Assembly (NCBI GenBank): GCA_017617415.1
Contig: JAFZWH010000160.1
Span: 1 to 39,864 of the forward strand
Origin: Victivallales bacterium
Lineage (GTDB): Bacteria > Verrucomicrobiota > Lentisphaeria > Oligosphaerales > Oligosphaeraceae
Reading direction: 5' to 3'
DNA length: 39,864 nt
The notes under the pieces were generated by a model, which ran no database searches, was not told where the DNA came from, and saw only the letters and a list, made by a program, of their open reading frames with translations. Made by a program: the position numbers and the translations under genes. Shown here piece by piece: positions 24,697 to 33,128 of this stretch (positions within the stretch are counted from its first letter, which is position 1; every line of letters starts with the position of its first letter).

Positions 24697-25911
24697 ATGC
24701 TGAACGCCAAAACCATCGTCGTGGGTGTGCAGTCCGACGATCCCTTCACCAGCGACATTGCGCATTACATGCGGCAGGAGGTCGATGTCTCCGACATCCT
24801 CGCCTACAAGGAGTTCGCCAATACCGAGTTCTGCCCGCGCTTCCTGAGCGACGAAAGCGACTTCGACCATATCGGGCATGGGCTGGACGGCAAGACCGTC
24901 ATCATCGTCTCCGCCTGCTCCGGAAACCTCACCCGCAACGCCCGCGCCATGCGCACCTTCCTGGTCGCCCGCGCCGCCAAGGACAACGGCGCCGAGCGCG
25001 TGGTACTCATCGAGCCGGACCTCTTCTACAGCGCGCAGGACCGCGGACCACGCCCCGAATATGGCCGCGTGGCCTTCCAGCGCTCCGTCTCCGACTACAA
25101 GAAGTTCGACGGACAGCCCTGGAGCGCGATGCTTTATGCGCAGCTGCTCAAGACCGCCGGGGTGGACGAGATCATGACGGTCCACAACCACTCCGTCGCC
25201 GTCCAGGAGCTCTTCACCAATACTTTCAACGGATATTTCCACAACCTCTCGCCGGCGAGGCTCTACGCCAGTTATCTGGCCAACCATTCGCAGTTGGGGC
25301 AGCCTGACGACGACCAGGGAATCATCGTGTGTGCGCCGGACAAGGGCGCCACGCCCTTTGCGCAGTGCGTGATGAAGGCCTACGAGGAGGAAATCTCGCG
25401 AGACCTTCTCTCACGGCATAAGAAGCCCGATTTTTTGATTATGTCCAAGGAGCGCCTGGGCGAGCGCGAGGTGGTGATGAAGCCCGCGCCGGATTCCCCC
25501 ACGAATTTCGATGCGCTCAAGGGCCGCGAGGTGGTGGTGTGCGACGACATGGTCCGCACTGGCGGCACCATCATGGCATGCTGCAAGCAGCTCAAGGCGG
25601 CCGGCGCCGCACGCGTCCTCTTCGTGGTCACGCACTTCTACTCCTCGCAGGAGGTCAAGGACAACCTGGGTAGCGACGTGGTGGACGAGATCATCACCAC
25701 CGACACCCTCCCGAACATCCTGAACCGCGACATGCAGGGACGCCTCCGCAAGAAGATGCTTGTCCTCAAGCTGGAGAAGTGGATTGTCAACGAACTGCGG
25801 CGCCAAGTCCTGCATCAAGACTTGCCGGCCTACGACCCGCCATATTCGGTGGACATCTCCCACAAGAACCCCTACTGGCTGGCCAGCCAGGCGCTCCGCG
25901 ACCTCATCTGA
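24697..25911 (+). CDS. prs: Ribose-phosphate pyrophosphokinase (PRPP synthase), long form
   Basis: The 404-residue protein has the two phosphoribosyltransferase-like folds of PRPP synthases. The N-terminal half includes TVIIVSACSGN and IEPDLFYSAQDRGPR, which stands in for the usual PYARQDR ATP-binding block. The C-terminal half includes VCAPDKGA (metal/ribose region), a KER and the PRPP loop VVCDDMVRTGGTI (280-292, D283-D284). It makes PRPP from ribose 5-phosphate and ATP. The usual enzyme is about 315 residues; the extra length is partly an insert near residues 110-140 and a C-terminal tail after 330. This suggests a divergent class with different regulation. It follows pyrB by 6 bases, matching the need for PRPP in the UMP pathway. 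purL elsewhere in the window also depends on PRPP. Confidence 0.88.
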   Translation: MLNAKTIVVGVQSDDPFTSDIAHYMRQEVDVSDILAYKEFANTEFCPRFLSDESDFDHIGHGLDGKTVIIVSACSGNLTRNARAMRTFLVARAAKDNGAERVVLIEPDLFYSAQDRGPRPEYGRVAFQRSVSDYKKFDGQPWSAMLYAQLLKTAGVDEIMTVHNHSVAVQELFTNTFNGYFHNLSPARLYASYLANHSQLGQPDDDQGIIVCAPDKGATPFAQCVMKAYEEEISRDLLSRHKKPDFLIMSKERLGEREVVMKPAPDSPTNFDALKGREVVVCDDMVRTGGTIMACCKQLKAAGAARVLFVVTHFYSSQEVKDNLGSDVVDEIITTDTLPNILNRDMQGRLRKKMLVLKLEKWIVNELRRQVLHQDLPAYDPPYSVDISHKNPYWLASQALRDLI

Positions 25912-26000
25912 ACAGCCCCAATCAACTATTGCCATCCCCTTGCGCCCTGACAAGGGGACAACATTGTCGGGCTGATTCTATTTCAGAGTTCATTGCCATC

Positions 26001-27896
26001 ATGCCACTTGTGAAATACTCCACCCCGACTGATCTCAAGGAAGCGCGTTTCACGGGAGGATTGCTGGCGAGACGTCAGCAGACCGCCTTGGACACGACGA
26101 TTCCCGCCACGATGGCGAAGACGATTGAGACCGGCCGGCTGGATGCCTTCCGTTTGACGTGGCGGCCTGGCCAGCCCAAGAAACCGCACGTCTTCTGGGA
26201 CTCGGACACCGCGAAGGTGCTGGAGGGAATGGCGGGGGCTCTGGCTTTGCGACCGGATCCGGCTTTGGAGGCCGAATATGACCGCTGGGTGGACCTCATC
26301 GTCTCCGCCCAGCAGCCGGATGGCTACCTGAACACCCATTTCACGGCGGTGGAGCCGGAGAAGCGCTTCACCAATCTGCATGACTGGCACGAACTGTATT
26401 GCTGCGGGCATCTGATTGAGGCCGCCGTGGCAGGCTATACCCTGCTGGGAAAGCGCAAACTGCTGGACTGCCTTTGCCGTTACGCCGACTATCTGGTCAG
26501 CTACTTCGGCCCTGGAAAACATCGCGGATGGCCAGGCCACGAGGAAATCGAACTGGCGTTGATGAAGCTATACCAGGTCACGGGCAAGGCGCAGTATCTG
26601 GAATTGGCGCAGTATTTTATCAATGACCGGGGCACCGAGCCGCATTTTTACATCGAGGAGGAAAAGACGCAGGCGGGTGGTTCTTGGCATCGTACCCAGA
26701 ACCAGACTCACGCGCCAGTCCGCCGACAATTCACGGCGGAGGGGCATGCCGTGCGGGCGATGTATCTCTTCGCCGGAGCCGCCGACGTGGCGGGAGCTAC
26801 GGATGACCAAGAACTGCTTCAGGCGTGCGAGGCTGTCTTCGAGAATGTCCGCACCCGACGGATGTACATCACGGGCGGACTGGGTTCCTGCTTTGCGGGA
26901 GAGCGCTTCACCACCGACTATGACCTGAGCAACGGCGCGATGATGTATGCGGAAAGCTGTGCCTCCATTGCGCTGGTCTTCTTCTGCCAGCGAATGCTGA
27001 ATCTCACGGGCGAGGAGAAATATGCGGACGTCCTGGAACGGACGCTCTTCAACGGCGTGCTTGCTGGCATCAGCCTCTCCGGAGACCGCTTCTTCTACAC
27101 CAATTATCTGGAAGTGGACGAGAATCTCTGCTGCTACAATTCTGGCTCGCCCGTCCGCAAGGAATGGTTCGACTGCTCCTGCTGTCCGACCAATTTCGCG
27201 CGCTTTCTGACTCAGATGCAGCAATATGTCTTCTCGGTCGGGGACACGGAGCTGCGGCTGCATCTGCCAGTTGACATGGAGATTCGCCACCAGTTCGCAA
27301 ATGGCATGGTCGCTCGCCTGGCTGTTACAGGAGGCTATCCCTACCATGGCAAGGTGTCGATCGCCGTGCTGGAAGACGGCGAGTACACGCTCTCCCTGCG
27401 ACTGCCTGGCTGGTGCCGAAATGCCGTTGTCGAGGTGAATGGCGAGCGTGTTTATGCAGGGACAGGGGGGAAGTATCTTCCATTGACGCGGAAGTGGTCC
27501 AAAGGCGACTGCCTGACATTGGAGTTGGAGATGCCTGGGGAATTTATCCGCTGCAATTCCAAAGTGACCACGAATGCGGGACGGGTTGCGGTGATGCGCG
27601 GGCCGGTGGTCTATTGCGTGGAAAGCCGAGGGCTGTCAGGCGAAGTGCGCAATTTTCTTGTGGACACCGACCGTCCTCCGGAATTGGCTCCCGCGCCAGA
27701 GGGTCTGCCTTCAGATGCTCCGGCATTGCGGCTTTTCGGCCAGTTGGAGCAACCCGACGAGACGGAGGAACTCTATTTTGTGGGCAGGCCGCGTTGTGCG
27801 CCTTGCACCGCGCTGGCCATCCCGTATGCCCTGTGGAACAACTGCGGACCGACCAATATGGCAGTCTGGCTCAGAACCACTGGAGCAGGTGCATAA
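26001..27896 (+). CDS. GH127 beta-L-arabinofuranosidase-like enzyme
   Basis: The protein (631 residues from the ATG at 26001) matches GH127 enzymes such as HypBA1. An (alpha/alpha)6 barrel spans residues about 20-430, with QQPDGYLNTHF, HELYCCGHLIEAA, GGSWHRTQNQTHAPV and ITGGLGS. The zinc ligands and catalytic site are visible: E318 and C320 in MYAESCASI, and C394 and C395 in DCSCCPTN, equivalent to Glu338, Cys340, Cys417 (nucleophile) and Cys418 of HypBA1. Beta-sandwich domains follow. Without a signal peptide it would remove beta-L-arabinofuranose from imported plant oligosaccharides. The frame stays open up to 25779, inside the prs gene, but the family N-terminus begins around the 26001 ATG. 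No strong ribosome site is seen there. Confidence 0.9.
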   Translation: MPLVKYSTPTDLKEARFTGGLLARRQQTALDTTIPATMAKTIETGRLDAFRLTWRPGQPKKPHVFWDSDTAKVLEGMAGALALRPDPALEAEYDRWVDLIVSAQQPDGYLNTHFTAVEPEKRFTNLHDWHELYCCGHLIEAAVAGYTLLGKRKLLDCLCRYADYLVSYFGPGKHRGWPGHEEIELALMKLYQVTGKAQYLELAQYFINDRGTEPHFYIEEEKTQAGGSWHRTQNQTHAPVRRQFTAEGHAVRAMYLFAGAADVAGATDDQELLQACEAVFENVRTRRMYITGGLGSCFAGERFTTDYDLSNGAMMYAESCASIALVFFCQRMLNLTGEEKYADVLERTLFNGVLAGISLSGDRFFYTNYLEVDENLCCYNSGSPVRKEWFDCSCCPTNFARFLTQMQQYVFSVGDTELRLHLPVDMEIRHQFANGMVARLAVTGGYPYHGKVSIAVLEDGEYTLSLRLPGWCRNAVVEVNGERVYAGTGGKYLPLTRKWSKGDCLTLELEMPGEFIRCNSKVTTNAGRVAVMRGPVVYCVESRGLSGEVRNFLVDTDRPPELAPAPEGLPSDAPALRLFGQLEQPDETEELYFVGRPRCAPCTALAIPYALWNNCGPTNMAVWLRTTGAGA

Positions 27897-27937
27897 GCGG
27901 AGTTGGAAGTCATTTGGATATTGTCAGAACGAAAAGG

Positions 27938-28711
27938 TCAGGGGCTGAAAACCCGTTGCCAGTTTTCCATAATCTGAGTGGCGAGCAGGGCAGGGGACTC
28001 CTGGCGTAATTCTCCAAGACGTTTGATGATGGCGTTGAGGTCAATCGGAGAACTTTCTTCTGCCCCAGGCAGTCGCTGGAATGGATAGTCGCTGTCCACG
28101 AGAAGTCGATTCGCAGGGATGACTTGCGCTGCCCCCGTCTGACGAGTTGCGGAAGGGGTGCCCACTGCGAAGCCGAAGGAAAAATAGCAGTTGTGAAGCG
28201 TGGACAGTAGTTGCCGAGCCACCTCGCGACTGCCGTTGAAACTGTGCAGGACAGTGGTGACTTCAGGATATTTCGCAAGGATGGTCGGCGCACAGTCCCA
28301 GGCACGGCGAAGATGCAGGACGGCAGGACGGCGATGCTTCTCAGCCAGGGCAAGCTGCGCCTCGAACCAGTGGAGTTGCCGTTCACGGTCATTCCGTCCG
28401 TCTGCGAAGTCCAGGCCGATCTCGCCGATGGCGAGGGCAGGGCAGTTGGCCAGAAAGGTATCAAGTTCTTCCAGAGCGGATTCTGATGCCTCTTCCAAAT
28501 ACCATGGGTGGATGCCGAGGGTGACACGAATTTCCGGAAGATGCTCATTCGCCAAGGCAATCGCCTCAGGCCACTCTATGTAATGCGCTGTCGCGCTCGC
28601 CAATCCCACGACACCTGCCGCCCGCCAGTCTGTCAGCCGTGGCAGGTCTTCGCGAGTCAGATGAAGATGTGCGTCGTAAATTGTCATATCCGCTTGATGC
28701 AGAACACTCAT
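27938..28711 (-). CDS. TatD-family metal-dependent hydrolase
   Basis: The 257-residue protein is a TIM-barrel TatD-type phosphodiesterase/DNase. Metal ligands appear in order: DAHLH near the N-terminus, E in AIGEIGLDF, H in VLHLRRA, H in VLHSFNGS and D in LLVDSDYPF. The family includes 3'-5' exonucleases involved in DNA repair and quality control, as well as related amidohydrolases, so the exact substrate is uncertain. The ATG at 28711 gives MSVLHQADMTIYDAHLH; the internal ATG at 28687 (MTIYDAHLH) fits the normal family start better, and neither has a clear ribosome site. It is convergent with the GH127 gene, 41 bases apart, and has no operon partner. It is slightly shorter than the typical 260-265 residues if the later start is used. 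Confidence 0.88.
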   Translation of the reverse strand: MSVLHQADMTIYDAHLHLTREDLPRLTDWRAAGVVGLASATAHYIEWPEAIALANEHLPEIRVTLGIHPWYLEEASESALEELDTFLANCPALAIGEIGLDFADGRNDRERQLHWFEAQLALAEKHRRPAVLHLRRAWDCAPTILAKYPEVTTVLHSFNGSREVARQLLSTLHNCYFSFGFAVGTPSATRQTGAAQVIPANRLLVDSDYPFQRLPGAEESSPIDLNAIIKRLGELRQESPALLATQIMENWQRVFSP

Positions 28712-28770
28712 TGAATTTTAGACAATATAGTTAACTTACTTGTAACAAATATATTAACTATATTTTTATG

Positions 28771-28880
28771 AAAAAGAGTAGGAAAACTAAGATTCCATTT
28801 CCTTTTTCGGGGACCGACTTGCAATGTGTCGAAAACACAGTTATAGTAACCCTGAAAGGGGTGGGGGCTTTACCTCCCAA
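28771..28880 (-). repeat. Dispersed intergenic repeat, copy 2
   Basis: This is the reverse-orientation partner of the sequence at 21123-21230. Read on the minus strand it runs from TTGGGAGGTAAAGCCCCCAC to GGAATCTTAGTTTTCCTACT. Both ends are closely conserved, while the central 25 bases have diverged. It lies between the TatD gene and the purL terminator and codes for nothing recognisable, although both strands are open for short stretches. Confidence 0.75.
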
Positions 28881-28930
28881 TATGGAACGCGCGTACGCGC
28901 AGAGCGCAGATACGCTAAATAAACGATTTT

Positions 28931-28965
28931 TCAAAAGGCCGGAGGCCCAAATCAGACTTCCGGCC
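28931..28965 (-). terminator. Rho-independent terminator of purL
   Basis: On the minus strand, eight bases after the purL stop, GGCCGGA and TCCGGCC form a perfect 7-bp stem around a 15-base loop, and TTTTGA follows. The stem is GC-rich and is followed by a T-run, as expected for an intrinsic terminator. It is the clearest terminator in this part of the window. Confidence 0.85.
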
Positions 28966-28972
28966 AATTGTG

Positions 28973-31900
28973 TTATCCGAAGTATTCGACGCCGGAGAGG
29001 AAGATGCCCTGCTCCTTGTTGCCAGGGACGTTCTTGCCGATGTCGGTGTCCCACGAGCGTTCGGAGTGTCCCATCTTGCCGAGGATGCGTCCGTCGAAGG
29101 AGGTGATGCCCTCGATGGCGTCCACGGAGCCGTTGGGATTCCACGGCATCGCATTGGCGGGCTGGCCATTCAGGTCGGCATATTGGAAGGCGACCTGGCC
29201 ATTCTGAATCAGCTCGGCGACCTGCGCGGGCGTGGCGTGGAAACGGCCCTCGCCGTGCGAAATCGCGACGGCATGGACATCGCCGACGTTCGCATGGCGC
29301 AGCCACGGCGACTTCACGCTGGTCACCACGGTGTTGACCATGGTGGCGGCGTGGCGGCCGAGGTTGTTGAAGGTCAGCGTCGGCGCATCGGCGTCCAGCG
29401 CCGGACGGATTTCGCCGTAGGGCACCAGTCCCAGTTTGATGAGCGCCTGGAAGCCATTGCAGATGCCCAGCATCAGGCCATCGCGTTCTTGGAGCAGCCG
29501 TTCCATCGCCTCGCGGACGCGCGGGTTGCGGAAGGTGGTGGCGATGAACTTGCCGGAGCCGTCCGGCTCGTCGCCGCCGGAGAAGCCGCCGGGGAAGGCG
29601 ACGATCTGCGCGTTGTCGATGGCCTTGACCAGCTTGGCGACGGAGTCCTCGATGTCGGCGGCGGAGAGGTTCCGAATCAGCACGAGTTCGGGAATGGCTC
29701 CTGCATTCGCGAAGGCCTTGGCGGTGTCGAATTCGCAGTTGGTGCCAGGGAAGACCGGAATCAGCACGCGGGGCTTGGCGACCTTGATGGTCGGCTTGGC
29801 CTCGTTGCGTTTGGCGTAGGGCGACCAGGTGGCCATCGGCAGGTCCGCGACCGTGGTCGGGAAAATCTTCTCCAGAGGGCGTTTCCAGGCAGGGATGGCC
29901 TCATAGAGCGGAATCCGCATGGTGCCTTCGATGAGAATCGCCTCGTCAGAGGTGGTGCGGCCGATCACCTGGAAGCCGTCGAGTTCCGTCTCGGACTCCA
30001 CGACGACGGCGCCGTAGTCGGGCGTGAAGAAACTGCCAAGTTCCTGCGGCGCAGGTCCAGCAAAGCCCACGAGGTTCCCGAAGCACATCTTGGAGATGGC
30101 GACGGCGAGACCCCCGCATCCAACCGTCTGGGCCGCCAGAATGCGCCCGGCCTGGATTTCCTGATGCAGCCGCGCGAAGTTCTCGCGAAGTTTTACGAAG
30201 TCCGGCGTGCTGTCCGCCAATCGGGTGACAGGCAGCAGCGAGACCACGTGGCCCGCGCCCTTGAACTCCGGGCTGACCACCTTGCGCGCATCCGCGGGAA
30301 CCACCGCGAAGCAGACCAGCGATGGCGGTACGGTCAGATGCTCGAAGGTGCCGGACATCGAGTCCTTGCCGCCGATGGCAGCCGTGCCGAACTCCAGTTG
30401 CGCCTTCAGGCCGCCGAGCACCGCCGCGAGGGGCCGTCCCCAGCGTTCCGGCACGAACTCCAGATGCTCGAAGTACTCCTGGAAAGAGAGCCGCGCCTGC
30501 GAGGCGTCGCCGCCCGCCGCCGCGATTTTCGCAAGGGCCTCGACGACCGAGTAGATGGCGCCGTGGTAGGGGCTCCACGAGCAGATGTACGGGTCGTAGC
30601 CGTGGGACATCAGCGTGCAGAAGTCGGTCTTGCCCATCGTGGGCAGCTTGGCGCACATCGCGTCGATGGGCGTGAGGCGCGTCTTTCCGCCGTAGGGCTC
30701 CAGCACCGTCGCCGCGCCGATCGTGCCGTCAAAACGCTCGCCCAAGCCCTGCTGGGAGCAGACATTGAGTTCGCCCAAGACATCTACCCAGTTCTCCAGC
30801 AGCGTATGCGGAACGGGCGGCGGCGTGAAGGGATTCGCGGTGGCGTCGGGCGCGCCGACGATGGCCTTGGCGTGCTGCGTCACGCCATTGGTGTCCAGGA
30901 ACTCGCGGGAGATGGAGACGATGGACTTGCCGCGCCAGCTCATCTCCAGACGGCCCTCGCCGGTCACGGTGGCGACAGCGGTGGTCTCGAGGTTCTCCTC
31001 GGCGGCCAGCGCCGCGGCCTTCGCGGCATCTTCGGCGGCGACCACGACCGCCATGCGCTCCTGGGACTCGGAGATGGCAAGTTCCGTGCCGTCCAGCCCG
31101 TCGTATTTCTTGGGCACGAGGTCGAGGTTGATTTGGAGGCCGGGGGCCAGTTCGCCGATGGCGACGGAGACGCCGCCCGCGCCGAAGTCGTTGCAGCGCT
31201 TCACGAGCGTGGAGAACTCCGCGCGGCGGAAAAGCCGCTGGATATTGCGCTCGGTGAGCGGGTTGCCCTTCTGGACCTCCGCGCCGCAGGTGTGCAGGGA
31301 CTCTGCGGTGTGGGCCTTGGAGGAGCCAGTCGCCCCGCCGCAGCCGTCACGGCCAGTGCGTCCACCGATGAGCAGAATCACGTCGCCTGGCGCGGGTGTC
31401 TTGCGGATGACATTCGCCTGCGGAGCGGCCGCGATGACCGCGCCCAGTTCCAGGCGCTTCGCCACAAAGCCGGGGTGGTAGTACTCCTGGACCTTGCCGG
31501 TCGCCAGACCAATCTGGTTGCCGTAGGAGGAGTAGCCCGCCGCCGCCGTGCGCGTGATCTTGCGTTGCGGGAGCTTGCCGGGGAGCGTCTCGGAGACAGG
31601 CACGCGCGGGTCACCGGCGCCGGTGATACGCATCGCCTGATAGACGTAGCTGCGGCCGGAGAGCGGGTCGCGAATGGCGCCGCCCAGACAGGTCGCCGCG
31701 CCGCCGAAGGGCTCGATTTCGGTGGGGTGGTTGTGCGTCTCATTCTTGAACATGATCAGCCACGGTTCCGTCTTGCCGTCCACGGTCGCATCGGCGACGA
31801 TGGAACAGGCGTTGATTTCGTCCGAGGCGTCGAGATTCGCGAGTTTGCCCTGGCGTTTGAGTTCCTTGGCGCCGATGGTACCAATGTCCATCAGGCAGAG

Positions 31901-32716
31901 CGTCTTGTTTTCGCGGCCCAGGCGTTTGCGCACCTCGAGGTATTCGCGGTAGGAGGCCTCGATGGGCGCGGCGAGCGCGGAGTCCTTCGGGAACTCGATT
32001 TCGTCCAGGCTGGTATGGAAAGTGGTATGACGGCAGTGGTCGGACCAGTAGGTGTCGATGACCTTGATTTCGGTGAAAGTCGGCTCGCGCTTCTCCTGGT
32101 CGCGGAAGTAACTCTGCACGAAAGCGAGGTCCTCTGCGCTCATTGCCAGCCCCAGTTCCTTCACCATTGCGGCGATGCCATTGGCGTCCAGCGTGAGGAA
32201 GCCCGTCATCACCTTGACGTCCTCCGGGACGGTGGTTTGGATCTCCAGGCTCTCGGGCTTCACGCCCATCACGCACTCGCGGCTCTCGACGGGGTTGATG
32301 AGGTAGTTCTTGATGCGGACGACATCCTCGGCGGAGACCTCGCCCAGGAGGGCGTAGAGCGTCGCGGTGCGCACCAGCGGCTTCTCCTTCTGGGTGAGCA
32401 ACTGGATGCACTGCGCGGCGGAGTCCGCCCGCTGGTCATACTGCCCCGGGAGGTATTCCACCGCAAACCACTGTGCCCCTTCGATTTCCGGGTGCGTCTC
32501 CAGATAGACGGCGTCGCAGTTCGGCTCGGAGAGCACGGAGGCGGTCGCGGCCTGGAACTCGGCCTCGCTGAGTCCCGAAAGGTCGTAGCGCTTCAGTACG
32601 CGCAGCCCCGTGAGCGAGGAGATGCCGAGGGTCTCGCGCAGGTCGGAGAGGAGATTCTGGGCCTCGACGTCAAAGCCGGGGCGTTTTTCCACAAAAGCAC
32701 GGAATACTAGAGTCAT
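28973..32716 (-). CDS. purL: Phosphoribosylformylglycinamidine synthase, PurL-PurQ fusion
   Basis: The 1247-residue protein is the single-chain FGAM synthase that turns FGAR, ATP and glutamine into FGAM in purine synthesis. The N-terminal and synthetase parts (about residues 1-960) contain DTYWSDHCRHTTFHTS, the KNETHNHPTEIEPFGGAA block and the ATP-binding GGKDS region. The C-terminal glutaminase domain (about residues 985-1247) has PGTNCEFDTA, AFPGGFSGGD, the nucleophile cysteine in LGICNGFQA and the catalytic histidine in AISHGEGRF. No separate purQ or purS is needed. The start MTLVFRAFVEKRP matches the long PurL type found in Clostridia and gammaproteobacteria, without a good ribosome site. 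It is monocistronic here and followed by a strong terminator. A long open frame on the opposite strand is only a codon-bias shadow. Confidence 0.96.
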   Translation of the reverse strand: MTLVFRAFVEKRPGFDVEAQNLLSDLRETLGISSLTGLRVLKRYDLSGLSEAEFQAATASVLSEPNCDAVYLETHPEIEGAQWFAVEYLPGQYDQRADSAAQCIQLLTQKEKPLVRTATLYALLGEVSAEDVVRIKNYLINPVESRECVMGVKPESLEIQTTVPEDVKVMTGFLTLDANGIAAMVKELGLAMSAEDLAFVQSYFRDQEKREPTFTEIKVIDTYWSDHCRHTTFHTSLDEIEFPKDSALAAPIEASYREYLEVRKRLGRENKTLCLMDIGTIGAKELKRQGKLANLDASDEINACSIVADATVDGKTEPWLIMFKNETHNHPTEIEPFGGAATCLGGAIRDPLSGRSYVYQAMRITGAGDPRVPVSETLPGKLPQRKITRTAAAGYSSYGNQIGLATGKVQEYYHPGFVAKRLELGAVIAAAPQANVIRKTPAPGDVILLIGGRTGRDGCGGATGSSKAHTAESLHTCGAEVQKGNPLTERNIQRLFRRAEFSTLVKRCNDFGAGGVSVAIGELAPGLQINLDLVPKKYDGLDGTELAISESQERMAVVVAAEDAAKAAALAAEENLETTAVATVTGEGRLEMSWRGKSIVSISREFLDTNGVTQHAKAIVGAPDATANPFTPPPVPHTLLENWVDVLGELNVCSQQGLGERFDGTIGAATVLEPYGGKTRLTPIDAMCAKLPTMGKTDFCTLMSHGYDPYICSWSPYHGAIYSVVEALAKIAAAGGDASQARLSFQEYFEHLEFVPERWGRPLAAVLGGLKAQLEFGTAAIGGKDSMSGTFEHLTVPPSLVCFAVVPADARKVVSPEFKGAGHVVSLLPVTRLADSTPDFVKLRENFARLHQEIQAGRILAAQTVGCGGLAVAISKMCFGNLVGFAGPAPQELGSFFTPDYGAVVVESETELDGFQVIGRTTSDEAILIEGTMRIPLYEAIPAWKRPLEKIFPTTVADLPMATWSPYAKRNEAKPTIKVAKPRVLIPVFPGTNCEFDTAKAFANAGAIPELVLIRNLSAADIEDSVAKLVKAIDNAQIVAFPGGFSGGDEPDGSGKFIATTFRNPRVREAMERLLQERDGLMLGICNGFQALIKLGLVPYGEIRPALDADAPTLTFNNLGRHAATMVNTVVTSVKSPWLRHANVGDVHAVAISHGEGRFHATPAQVAELIQNGQVAFQYADLNGQPANAMPWNPNGSVDAIEGITSFDGRILGKMGHSERSWDTDIGKNVPGNKEQGIFLSGVEYFG

Positions 32717-32844
32717 TGCGAAAGCAAATGGGTTGAATTGGCAGATGAAGCGGGATTTTCCTCAATATAATGCAAAAACCAGAGACTACCGCTGGCCTCT
32801 TTCACTGGCGCACACAGTGGCGTTGCAGGGCGCGACGGCTTCCG

Positions 32845-32962
32845 TCAATCCCGCAGACAGCCGACGGGCACCACCAGCACGCCGTCCTTCCGGCGGTATG
32901 CGTATTCGCCAGTTCCCGTGAGGACCATTTTGAACGCGGGGTTCCGCAGAATTTCCACCGTA
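32845..32962 (-). pseudogene. Remnant of an AAA+ ATPase C-terminus (DUF4143-like)
   Basis: On the minus strand this short stretch encodes ILRNPAFKMVLTGTGEYAYR, then RKDGVLVVPVGCLRD and a stop. That pattern (a YAYRR-x-DGV-x-VVP-x-GCL-x-D ending) is what I remember from the C-termini of DUF4143-containing ATPases, a family-level recollection I cannot check. No upstream ATPase domain exists: the frame runs straight into a short tandem repeat and then the antisense of the DUF4838 gene start. So it is probably a gene end left by deletion or repeat insertion. Confidence 0.45.
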
Positions 32963-33031
32963 ATTCGGCGAATTGTTAAGAAATCGTTCGGCGAATTGTT
33001 GAAAATCCACTCGGCGAATTGTTGAGAGTTT
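32963..33031. repeat. Three tandem 23-bp repeats (TCGGCGAATTGTT core)
   Basis: Three units of exactly 23 bases start at 32963, 32986 and 33009, each with the core TTCGGCGAATTGTT (CTCGGCGAATTGTT in the third) followed by a purine-rich tail. They abut the truncated ATPase remnant on one side and a CTGTCCCC-type dispersed word on the other. The 23-base period is not a multiple of three, so they are not a coding repeat. Confidence 0.85.
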
Positions 33032-33040
33032 TGGGAAAAT

Positions 33041-33062
33041 TGGTGCCTGTCCCCGCTGTTTG
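33041..33062 (+). repeat. Dispersed REP-type word (TGGTGCCTGTCCCCGCTG)
   Basis: This 22-base sequence recurs with one difference (GTCTG for GCCTG) at 36436-36457. Its CTGTCCCC core is the complement of the GGGGACAG core of the 14.7-kb array. It lies 67 bases before the DUF4838 start, next to the 23-bp tandem repeats. Confidence 0.7.
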
Positions 33063-33128
33063 AAAGTATTCCTATAAAATGCTCCCGAATTATATTATTG
33101 AATCTTCCCTTTTCAACTTGTTCCAGCC

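Noticed and set aside
23884-25287. Long minus-strand frame opposite pyrB and prs
   Set aside because: Both plus-strand genes have clear catalytic motifs. The opposite frame is Val/Glu/Gly/Ala-rich shadow sequence crossing two real genes.
25779-26000. N-terminal extension of the GH127 gene into prs
   Set aside because: The 74 extra codons overlap the end of prs in another frame and resemble nothing in GH127; the family N-terminus fits the ATG at 26001.
28758-29306. Plus- and minus-strand short proteins over the dispersed repeat (sharing an IPFPF motif between copies)
   Set aside because: The similarity between copies is equally good at the DNA level and extends through the frames, the frames overlap purL or its terminator, and no start signals are seen; a DNA repeat explains it better than a gene.
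28970-32710. A 1246-codon open frame on the plus strand exactly opposite purL
   Set aside because: It mirrors purL almost base for base and has a low-complexity, Ala/Gly/Arg/Asp-rich translation without any domain. GC-rich codon bias in purL removes antisense stops, so this is a shadow.
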